A DNA stretch of 64,000 bases from Saposhnikovia divaricata. Taxonomy: Eukaryota > Streptophyta > Magnoliopsida > Apiales > Apiaceae. Below the pieces are notes generated by a model. That model searched no databases. It was not told the DNA's origin and was given only the letters and a program-made list of their open reading frames with translations. How positions within the stretch are numbered: the stretch's first letter is position 1; each line of letters opens with the position of its first letter. The DNA lies in NCBI GenBank assembly GCA_036435485.1, contig CM071596.1, positions 10,320,001-10,384,000 on the forward strand. Direction: 5' to 3'. Made by a program: the position numbers and the translations under genes. This document shows positions 22,632-33,133 of this stretch, piece after piece.

Positions 22632-24888
22632 AGGCCTATTCGAACTATAAATACCATTGATATTGGGATATCATCTTCACATTTTAAGGAGGTCATACAT
22701 TCAATTAAAGGGCAAACTATGTCAAGTAAAAAGTATTATAGTTTCAGAGATGTAAAGATAGGAAAATATGATTCCAAAGTCCAAGCAAGTGTACTAAATC
22801 TATGGAGGGGATATAGCAGAAAGGGAGAAGCTTTTAAAGGTTTTAACCTCTTACTACTTGATTCTAAGGTAAATCCTTACCATTATTATGAGTTATCATA
22901 TCTGTGTAGAAAGAGTTCTTCATATATTACTAACTTATGCAACTAAACCTTTTTATAGAGAGCTAGAATGCATGCCTTTGTTCCTGGAAGTATAGCTGAT
23001 GAATGAGAAAAAATACTTCAAGTTGGAGACATTTACTACATAGAGAACTTCACAGTGAAAAAGTACAAGCCAGAAGACAAGTTTTGGTATGTTCGAAATG
23101 AAATTCAGATAATTCTCAATACTGACACAATCCTTAAACCTTTACATGAGAAAGATGTTGGTATAGAACAATGTTGGTTTGATTTTTATGACTTGGCTGA
23201 TCTTAGAACTCTAACAAAACAGACTACATATCTAACTGGTAAGTAAATAATCTCAGTGATTTTAAATACTACTTTACATATACATGTTCTGTTTCTGAAT
23301 TTTATATTTAAGTTTTGATTGTGAAGATGTCATTGGAGTAATGGAAGAACATGACCCCATTGGAAAGATAAAAAATGTAAATGCTGTGATACAATCACAG
23401 ATAAGATTTAAGATAACTGATGGAAGGTAAATTCTCTTTACATAAGTTTAAGTATTTATCGGTACCTACCAAAATATTTAATGATTTTGTTTTTTCACAT
23501 GTATCCATTCCATAGGCAAAGTGTTCAAGTTACTTTAAGGGATGAATTTGCCAAGTTCTTTGCTGAAACTCTTAAAGCAGATTTAGATTATCCAAGAATC
23601 TTGATCATTGGTGGTGCTAGAGTAACATTGTGGAAAGGTAGGAAAATTTCATTTTCCATAGATAACTTGAACTAATATTATTAACAAAGTATTTACTAAC
23701 CTGCAGTTGAAGTCATCCTAACAAATGTTGGAGCTACAACTTTCTATATCAACTGCAACCATCATAGTGTAATAGAAATGCGAAAAATGTGAGTAAAATT
23801 TATGGTTATATTCAATTAACAACTTCAAATATAGAAGATGACTTAAATATCTTTTTATATGTACCTAACTGTTTAATAAACAGGATTGCTCAAAATATGT
23901 TCTCACAACACAAGCTGTCCATTGGTGGTAAACGTGCTGCTGCTATTTATAGTGTGAACGATCTAAAGAATCGGAGTGATGAGTTTATTGAGGTATTTGG
24001 TATAAGAACAAAGTTAGATCCATAATGTGTACTTATGCTGATAAGTAAATAGTACATGTTATGTACTATTATAGTTGGTTTCATAACTAAATATATGCTG
24101 TTTGATGCAGAGTCATGTACTATGTCAAGTTAAAATGACCAATTTTCAGCAAGTAAAAACATGGTGCCGCCATCCTATATTCATGTTATGAAAAAGTAGA
24201 AGTTATTGACAATGAAGACACATGCAGCTTTTGTAAGAGGATTGTACCATATGCAGATAAGAAGTATGCCCATATCTAACTTCTACTTTTACCTATGTCC
24301 ATGTTATTTTTCATGGAAAATGTCTTACTATTCTTTTTTAGATTTGATGTTCATATTACTGCTATTGATGAAACTAGAGCAATGAACCTAATATTGGAAG
24401 ATCGTGAAGTGAGGACTTTGATTGGGAAGACTGTGTTCCAACTAATGAATGAGGTTAGATTATTCACCTATTTTGCTGAAAAAGAATTTATTAGGATTCT
24501 GAAGAGTACTATAATTACAATAATTTTTATTTTAACAATAATAGGGGAACAAGCTGGAGACTTTCCCAACTATTTTCAATAGCATGCTAAATAAGTACTA
24601 CACAGTGAAGATAAACTTAACAAAGGAAAGCATACAGAAGAAGTCAAATGCCTATGTTGCAACAGATATCATGCAAGGATTTTATGCAGGAAAGTTACCG
24701 GAAGAACAAAGCAGCATTCCTCATCCAATTGAGTCTATGGAACCACAAGTGTACTAATAATTGTCGATGCAAATCTACAATATTCATAAATTGTTTCAAT
24801 TCTAACCAGTAATTTTATTATACAACCCTCAGGATCAAGTGTTCACATGGGATCTGTTTCAAGCCTGAATCTGGAATCTGACAGTTAA
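22632..24888 (+). pseudogene. RPA70-like gene B, decayed
   Basis: A second, diverged RPA1-like gene in tandem. Exons with GT-AG borders: about 22719-22868 (ASVLNLWRGYSRKG, GFNLLLLDSK, a DNA-binding OB-fold start), 22960-23240, 23315-23427, 23516-23638, 23706-23788, 23883-23990, 24112-24263 (zinc ribbon CSFCKR), 24343-24453 and 24550-24750, with a short last exon to about 24888. An in-frame TGA interrupts the second exon after IADE (about 23002), and the exon before the zinc ribbon has a frameshift near 24190. Gene order and domain set match gene A, so this is a duplicated pair. No intact protein can be made without recoding. Confidence 0.78.
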
Positions 24889-25261
24889 AAGGGAAAAAGG
24901 ATAAAGAGGCTAAAAGAGTGAAATGTCTGAGAAAGAAAGAAGAACTCTTACCTATTATCTAAAATGACTCAATTTCTTATATTATGTTTTCAACTTTTTT
25001 AAGTAGTGAATGACCTTCTTATGTTATGTTTCAAGTTATGTAACCTATTTAAGTTTGTATTGATTGTTCAATCTAAAATACTTTTATCTTTAGACATTGT
25101 CATATGTAGCACAAAATAAATAAATGTAGTAACATAACAGAATAATAAGCTGGATAAATCAGTGATCCAAAGAGAAACATTAATATCATAAACCTCAAGT
25201 TCTTAAGAAAGTTTAAAAATATTCTTAACAAAACATAATTCAAATTGCATTGAACATATAA

Positions 25262-26745
25262 TCACTGTCCATTTTTGATTACACGAACACTGAAATGATT
25301 AAACGAACTCTTGCGGCACTCAAACACATTGACATCTCCAACTTGAAAATCCAAATCCTCGCGAAATTTGAGCCAACCATCATGGATTGTTGCACGCTTC
25401 CAGTATCCTCGAATTTTTATCTTAAGCTTCCAAGCCCTATTGTCTGAATATACACTTATGTAGTCATTTCTCCCCCAATAAGTGTTAATTTATTCAGGAC
25501 TTAACCCTATACTCAGCAGTAATCTTTAAATTACAAAATTAAGATAGGGCTTATTAGAATACAATGAGTAAGAACTCACTACACCATAAGACCACTTATA
25601 CATGTGGAATTCTTGCACAGTTATCGCAAACCTACCAGCTGCTGTTACTGGATCAGGTTTGTAATCTGTAAACATTAAGTATGGGAAAAAAGTTATCAAA
25701 TTATACAGCAGAAGAAAATTTTAGGAATTTCAAATGAGTGTAATAAAAATTAACCTCTAGACAAAGGTGTACCGGGGAACCGAATCTCAACCATGTTCTC
25801 ATTAAAGGCAGCAATATGAAACAAACCCACGGGATCATATGTGAAGAGCAACATATGAAATGAATTCAAATCATCAAGTCTTAATCGCTTGGACATACCA
25901 TGCAGACCAGATAACTTATTATTCTGCGGACTATACCTACCACGAAATTTCTGACCAATGCTTATGACAAACGAGGGGAATTTATCAATTTTACTGCCAT
26001 ACTGAGCAACAAAAAGAGTGGGTATGTCCTACAATTTAACATTTAAAAATTAGTGAAAAAACTGATGCAAGTAAGGGTTTGATAAATTTAAATACTAGGT
26101 AAAAGACATGTTAACAAACTACCAATGGAAGCAAGTTTCTTACAATTTCATCAACTACTTTCACAGATGGATCAAGAAATTTGAAAAACCTCAAACCAGC
26201 ATTATCAATTTTAACTGTAATATATATAATAATAAAGAAATGAGAATTTATCCAAAAATGAAACATCATTAATAAAATGTGCAATACAGGATAAAACACA
26301 TACCATTAAAAGAATACCCCATCTGCATTAAGTATACCAAGATACTCAAATTCAGAACCATACTGGCCTAAAACATAAAAATTCAAATCAGAGTGGCCAT
26401 AAGACTCAAACACTAAATATTCACCCCCTTTTAGAGAATAATGCAAGTATAAGTTGGACATCCCTTTGAAGAATCCTCTTTCTTTGTCATATATCACAGG
26501 AACTTTATAATCATTCCGCGAGTTCAGTACAAATTCAGGTGGCAAACATTCGACGTAGTTTAAGTGTATATATTCAGGAATCTTCTATAGGAAAGATAAA
26601 AAAACAAATTCAGTAAGAATATCCAACACTAAAGTAATAACAGTATTTACTAACATAATAATTTACTAACCAATTCATTTGAAGCTGTTGTGGTATGGGT
26701 CAATACTATTACAAATTTTGGTTCTAAACACCCAGTCAAATCCAT
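25262..26745 (-). CDS. REM-like protein with about three B3 DNA-binding domains
   Basis: Start ATG at 26745 (MDLTGCLEPKF). Exon 1 26671-26745 and exon 2 26318-26584 join in phase. Exon 2 holds a B3 domain (LPPEFVLNSRNDYKVP, GGEYLVFESYGHSDLNFYVL). Later exons are near 26135-26215 and 25762-26029 (a second, weaker B3-like fold ending FTYDPVGLFHIAAFNEN) and about 25590-25665. The last, about 25262-25490, has a clear B3 end (DGWLKFREDLDFQVGDVNVFE) and a stop at 25262-25264. I saw no in-frame stop in these exons. B3/REM proteins are nuclear DNA-binding factors, mostly active in reproductive meristems. It converges on the RPA-like pair and may have been carried with it by a Helitron. Exact splice sites of the middle exons are uncertain. 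Confidence 0.72.
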
Positions 26746-27680
26746 TCCTAATAATGAAAATATATAGCAAAAGCAACAAAATTGAGTAATCAAACGAAAT
26801 CAAACTAATAAGGAGTACATGCAATTGAAATTAATCCTTATCCCTAATTGAGGTTTGCATAAAGAATGAGTAATCAAATCTTAACACATAAAAGAGTGGA
26901 GTTTGGAAGTTAGAATCCACTACTCAAATCATATTAGATTAACAAAATGTTAAACAAATCATATTGATATAAAATGCATGATGGAAATTCATCATACAAA
27001 GATTTGGAAGGTACCTTTAAATGATACAGAAAATTTCAGCAAAAATGTTAACAAATGAAAGGAACCGACCGCGACCGAAAAGGGGAAGAAAAGATAGAAT
27101 ACTTTGATTTTTATAGGGTTCGTGATAAAAAAAGGGTAGAATGCTAAAAAAGAAGAGTATTTATATTTTTATTATACATGCATTCCAATTTGAAATAAAT
27201 TCTATAAGAAAAAGTAATTAAATCATTTGTTAAATTTATTTTTTATTTATAATATATTGTTAAAAATTTAAGAAGTTCACACATAATGCACATTTATTTT
27301 TATTAAATACAAAATCTTTAATCCTTTTTCATGTTTTCAGACCCAGCTACAAACACACAAACTATGTCAGCTATTTTTCCCCAAATTTATTTCAAATTTC
27401 AAAACAATTGTCAGAAATCATTTCAAAATTCAAATCTACGTTTTCTTATTCCTTTGTAACAATATTCCTCTCATTTCATCTATTTATTTTTTTTATCGAT
27501 GTTTATGTATAATTGCGATGTATTTAATTAATTTTATCTCTTTAGTTTTTATTACACATGTTTGATTTCTGGTGTGTGTGTGGCTGCGTTTTTTTTTGGA
27601 GTTTTAGACTTTAGAAATTTGTTGTTTATTTGTACACTTCATGAATAAGTAAATTTACATAAGTTCTAATCTCTTCTCTT
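26746..27680. other. Upstream region of the B3 gene, no gene seen
   Basis: AT-rich sequence that should contain the B3 promoter. I found no further open frame with recognisable domains. Confidence 0.45.
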
Positions 27681-27681
27681 T

Positions 27682-28375
27682 CTATATATAATAGAGCAAC
27701 AAGGGATAATTTTGAGCCAATAAACCTCCTGTGAAATTACAGTTATACCCTTACAATTTATAAAATTACATGAAATGCCACTCTTTTATTTAAATGGGAA
27801 AAAATGAGATTTTGTGGTGAATCGAACCTAGAACCCTCCTCTACACAAGTTATCCTGTCAACCACTGTGCTACATGGACTTTATTGTTTTGAGTTAAAAA
27901 ATATTTTACATAAACCCGACCTCACCATTATCTTATTTTTACTATTATTTTAATTTTTGAGTAAAAATAATGGTCGTTCGCATTATTTTAAAAATATTAT
28001 ATTTTATGTTTCACAAGGTACACATCCATCCATTCTTTCTATATATAATAAGAGAACAAGGGGATTTTTGAGCCAATAAATCTTATGTGAAATTACAATT
28101 ATACCCTTACAAGTTATAAAATTACATGAAATGTCACTCTCTAATTTAAATGGAAAAAATGTGTAAATTTTATTTTTATGGTGAATCGAACATAGAACCT
28201 CCTCTACACAATTTATCCTACTAACCATTGTGGTGCATGGACTCTATTATTTTGAGTTAATAAACCTTTTACACAAACCCCTCCTCTCCATTATCTTATT
28301 TTTACTATTATTTTAATTTTTGAGTAAAAATAATGGTGACTCATATTATTTTAAAAATATTATATTTTAGGATTC
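27682..28375. repeat. Tandem duplication of about 350 bp (Helitron-like 5' segments)
   Basis: Two similar copies begin TCTATATATAATA (27682 and about 28038) and share GAGCCAATAAA, a CCTCCTCTACACA block and an ATAATGG-containing end. Starts of the TCTATA-type are common at plant Helitron 5' ends, so each may be a 5' terminal segment. No coding. Confidence 0.6.
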
Positions 28376-28428
28376 AAAATATGGAACAAAATCTATTTAT
28401 TATTATATATTAAACCACAACACAAGTG

Positions 28429-28738
28429 CAAAACGTGTCATTTTAATGGTTGTGAACTTACGATAATATCCCTATATGTTTAAAAATTACAAAAGCACCT
28501 TCCATTTAATATTTATGCAAACAATATATGCAAAAAGTGTCATTTTAATGGTTGTGAACTTACGATAATATCCCTATATGTTTAAAAATTACAAAAGCAC
28601 CATCCATTTAATATTTATGCAAACAATATATGCAAAAAGTGTCATTTTAATGGTTGTGAACTTACGATAATATCCCTATATGTTTAAAAATTACAAAAGC
28701 ACCATCCATTTAATATTTATGCAAACAATATATGAAAT
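28429..28738. repeat. Three tandem copies of a 102-bp unit
   Basis: GTGTCATTTTAATGGTTGTG recurs at 28435, 28537 and 28639, an exact 102-base step. The copies are nearly identical (the first has CACCTTCC where the others have CACCATCC). Confidence 0.95.
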
Positions 28739-29552
28739 TATGTTAGTGTTGGAAATCAACCCTCTCGTAATTTCGGAGTATAATTCTATGCGACTTATAT
28801 CTTGATTAGATATTTAAAGAAATAAATATTAAGGAGCGTACTAATTTTATCTGAAAAGTATTGTGTGATGAGTATTCTTCACATCGATGATATGTCTTTT
28901 TATCATTGTTCTAAAAGAAATTGTGTTATAACCTATACAATATATTTATATGCTACAAAACATCATTTTTTTAGTACTCATATGATCTATACATAAATAA
29001 AATAATACATAAATTAAAATACTAATATTATAATATTTATGAACATAAAAGATGCAATTATATTCAAAAATATCCTTAAATCGTAAAATTATACAAAATT
29101 TATAGCAATTGCTAGAGGATGACTCATGCCTCACACGGGTTATTATGCTATTTATATAGATTAAACTATAAAGTTTAACATTTAGAAATCGAGGTATCGT
29201 CGTCCGCAATACCGAGTAACATTTTAATGCAAATGAACAATCATATTTACAAAATTTTATATTCAAACATAATCATCAAAGAAGTACCTTTAAAGACAAA
29301 AACAGTACTTTTTAAAAAAATTCTTTTTGAAAGTACTTGACATCTAATCGTTGAATTAAGATGCCGTTGACATAGAAATTATGAAATATAATTCTATTGA
29401 AAGTGGAGTAGGTTATTAATATATATATGCATTTAAAATTTAAACCAACTATATTAAAAAAATATAATTAAGTCATATTTTATTTACAAATTTATTAATT
29501 AACATAAAATTTCAAAATTATAAAGTCTATGCGTAACGGGCATAAATACTAG
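28739..29552 (+). mobile_element. Helitron 3' end region (terminus CTAG at 29549-29552)
   Basis: The end reads GCGTAACGGGCATAAATACTAG followed by T. CTAG|T after a short GC-rich, decayed hairpin is the typical Helitron 3' terminus. Partial MITE sequence follows directly, as expected at an insertion border. The matching 5' end is not certain: candidates are 27682, 28038, about 28392 or a position further left, before the RPA-like genes. No protein-coding evidence in this interval. Confidence 0.6.
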
Positions 29553-29750
29553 TTTAAACTAAATTTTACACTTTTTTTGTACTATATAAGTTATTTTATT
29601 GATAAAGTACAAAAGTAAAAGTAAGGTACAAAAGTAATAAAGTTAGTTGGATCCATATGGAACAAATTTGTTTTAAGTGAGGAATACAAACGCAAAGTTG
29701 GGATAAACAAAAACTCTAAAAATTTGTTACAAATTTGGTGTAACACCAAA
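29553..29750. mobile_element. PIF/Harbinger MITE copy 2, left surviving part
   Basis: Matches 1303-1493 of MITE copy 1 closely (shared TTGGTGTAACACCAAA and flanks). Its left terminal third is absent; Helitron sequence ends right at the break. The right part resumes at 32697 after the inserted Helitron. Confidence 0.85.
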
Positions 29751-32696
29751 TCAATATATATAAATAAAGGAGGATACGCGGGCGCTTAGGTGGCGCTCTA
29801 AGATCGTCTCAATCTATTTTTCTAATTTTTAGAATTTTTCGATTTTAAACACTAATAAATATAAAAATATCTTTTAACATATTAGAAGTATAATAGGTAT
29901 TCGAATTTATAAAGAAGACATATAATTAGAAGTTCTATTGGAAGTAAAATAGATATTTAATTATAAGGCATATGATTAAAAGTTCTATTAAAAGTAGAAT
30001 AGGAGTACAGATAAATACTAATAAATATAAAAATATATTTTTACCATATTAGATGTAAAATAGGTGTTCGAATTTGTAGATGAAAAGGGTTTGAAATTAT
30101 AAGGAAGACGTGTAATTAGAAGTTCTATTGGAAGTATAATAAGTATTTATAAAGTATGATTACAAGTTCTATTCGATGTAAAATAGGAGTTCTAATTTAT
30201 AAAGAATAAGAGTTCGAATTTATAGAAAAAATATATAATTATAAGTTCTATTAGAAGTAGAATATGTGTTTGAATATATAAAGGAGACATATAATTAACA
30301 ATTTTATTGGAAGTAGAATACAAGGACGGTGGTGACATTTTTTACAATATTCTAAAATTATATATATTTTTTATACAAGTTATTTATACTTCTATTAGGA
30401 AAAAATTTCATAAATCCAATACTAATCTCATAAAAAAGAGTCTTCGTATTTAAAAAGAAAGAACTGATGTGTTAACATAATAAAAGAACATTCTCATGCG
30501 GGGACCCTAAATAAATACATGAGTATCTATAATATAAAGAGAAAAGATGTTTTATTTTTATTTTTTAGAACTCCGTAAATTTAACACTAATAAATATAAA
30601 AATATCTTTTAACATATTAAAAGTAGAATAGGTGTTCGAATTTATAGATGAGAAGAGTTCGAATTAATAGGAAAGACATAAAATTAAAAGCTCTATTGGA
30701 TGTAGAATAAGTATTTAATTATAAGGCATATGATTAAAAGTTCTATTAGAAGTAGAATAGGAGTTCGAATAAACATTAATAAATATAAAAAAAATCTTTT
30801 AATATATTAGAAGTAGAATAGATGTTCGAATTTATAGAAAAGAAGAGTTCAAATTTATAGAGAATACATATAATTAGAAGTTCTATTGGAAGTAAAATAT
30901 GTATTTATAAGACATATGATTAAAAGTTCTATTGGAAATAGAATCGGAGTTCGAATTTATAGAGAATAAGAGTTCGAATTTATGGAAAAAACATATAATT
31001 ATAAGTTCTATTGAAAGTAGAATGGGTGTTTGAATATATAGAGAAGACATATAATTAAAAATTTTATTAGAAATAGAATACAAGGTCTTTTACGATATTC
31101 TAAAATTATATATTTTTTATACAAGTTATTTATACTTCTATTAGGAAAAAATTTCATATATCCAGTACAAATCTTATAAAAAAGGTCTTCGTATTTAAAA
31201 AGAAAAGAATAGATGTGTTAACAAAATAAAAGAACATTTTCATGCGGGAACCCTAAATAAATACAGAAGTATCTATAATATAAAGAGAAAATAAGATGTT
31301 TTTCTATTTTTAAAACTCCATAAATTTTAGAAAGCTTGGAGAAAATAAAAATTGGAATTCACACTATTTTTAGGTTTTGAGTTTAAGGAAAAAAGTTGTA
31401 TAATAATATGTAATGAAGTTAAAATTTCGATCTCAAATAAGAGCGACTCGAAACGTATTTAACGGGAAGACGGCTCACTAGAAAAGATTGTATCAGCTAT
31501 TAGAATTTAAAATTGATGATAAAAATTTATCTCATTTTTAGTATTCAATTTTTATGGATAAACATTATTATACAAGTAATATATGTAAAAGTTAGGGTTT
31601 TGTTCTTAACGAGAGATCGATTCAAAAAGAATAACCATGTTTGACGAGAAAGCGGTTCATTAAAGAAAACCGCGTTGAATATAAAAATTTAATATTGATG
31701 ATATAATCGAAAAAAATATATATAATTTTTTTTTAGAAAATTAGGATTTTAAATATTAATAACTAAAAAACTATCTCTTAACATATTGGAAACATAATAG
31801 GTGTTCAAATTTATTGAAAATAAGAGTTTGAATTTATACGGAAGACATATAATTAAAAGCTTTATTGGAAGTAGAATAAGTATTTGTAATACACATAATT
31901 AAGAGTTTTATTGTAAGTAAAATATGAGTTCTAATTTATAAATAAGAAGAGTTTGAATTTATAGAAAATACATAGAATTAAAAATTTTAATTGGAGGTAG
32001 AAAATATGTTCTTATATATAAAGAATATATATAATAAAATGTTTTATTGGAAATAGAATACGAGGGCGATGGAAATGTACGTTTTATACGATTTTTGAAA
32101 CTTTATATATTTTTTCCTAAAATTCTTTTATTTTAATTTTTTATACAAGTTAATTATACTTGCATTAGAAAAATATGTCCATAAATTCAATATTATTCCC
32201 GTAATGAAAGTCTTCGCATTTAAAAAAATTGATGTGTTAACATAATAGAAAAATAATTCCATGCCAAAGCTATAAATTAATACAGGAATATCTATAATAT
32301 ACAGAAAATATAAGATGTATTTTCATCTTTAAAACTCCATAAATCTTCGAAAGTTTAAAGAATGTTAAAATTAGAATTTTCTCTCTTTTAAGGTTTTAAT
32401 TTTTAAGAAAAAAATGTTATTTAAAAGATAAGTGCTAATGAAGTTAGAATTTCGATTCCAAATAAGAACGGCTCGAAACATGTTTTAACGAGAAGACGGC
32501 TCACTAGAAAAGATTGTATTAGTTATTAGAATTGGATACTGATGTCATAATTTTTATTTTTATTTTTAGGATTCGTTTTTATGGATTAAAATTATTATAT
32601 AATTCTTTAGAAAATATGTTAAATGTAACGAAAATCTATATTGATTTTTTTTAAAAAAAATGTAATGCCGCCGCGAAGCGCGGCTTTATCAACTAG
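29751..32696 (+). mobile_element. Non-autonomous Helitron, 2946 bp
   Basis: Begins TC (TCAATATATATAAATAAAGG) and ends with hairpin GCCGCG-AA-GCGCGGC, an 8-base spacer and CTAG (32693-32696). It sits between A and T with no target duplication, exactly as Helitrons insert. MITE copy 1 gives the uninterrupted sequence CACCAAA|TTTGGTG at about 1488-1495. Inside, a module of about 0.7-1.1 kb, starting near a TTTTAGAA...ACTAATAAATAT segment, recurs three times (about 29825, 30563 and 31728). No Rep/helicase or other coding was found, so movement would depend on an autonomous relative. Confidence 0.93.
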
Positions 32697-32811
32697 TTTA
32701 GTGTAAATTTGGATGTGATACCAAAATGGTGTAAATTTTAGAGTTGGGTTGGAGAGGAATTTTACACCAAAAGTGTCAAAGTACAAATTTGAAGTTGGGT
32801 TGGAGATGGTC
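32697..32811. mobile_element. PIF/Harbinger MITE copy 2, right part
   Basis: Continues the MITE after the Helitron and ends GGGTTGGAGATGGTC followed by TTA. The shared sequence with copy 1 continues 31 bases past the MITE end, to about 32842, and then stops. Confidence 0.85.
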
Positions 32812-32842
32812 TTAGCCATTATATACTTTAAATCTCATTCCA

Positions 32843-33133
32843 TTGGATTCCGATTCATTCACCCCAACCAAACACAACATCTAAAGTTTACACAAACTTG
32901 TTGATACTGTCACATGATTCCAATTTCCAACTCACAAAAATGAAAGCCTGTGCAGTCTCGTCTACTACAATACAGTTCAATACCATACACCCAAAATGAT
33001 CCCTGACATGTTATGTTAAATACATCAACTTTCTGACTTCTACATGCTTTTCAAACCCCAAAAGTCATAACCACAAAAAACACTTACCTACATTATCATC
33101 CTCCCAATTGTAGACTTCCTAACAGAGAAGTAA
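32843..33133. other. Downstream flank of the VAP-like gene
   Basis: Unique-looking sequence without open frame. On the minus strand it follows the VAP-like stop codon, so it probably contains that gene's 3' UTR and polyadenylation signals. Confidence 0.5.

Noticed and set aside
28427..28740. Possible CRISPR-like array (three 102-bp repeats)
   Set aside because: The units are contiguous tandem repeats without unique spacers, in plant DNA with Helitron features.
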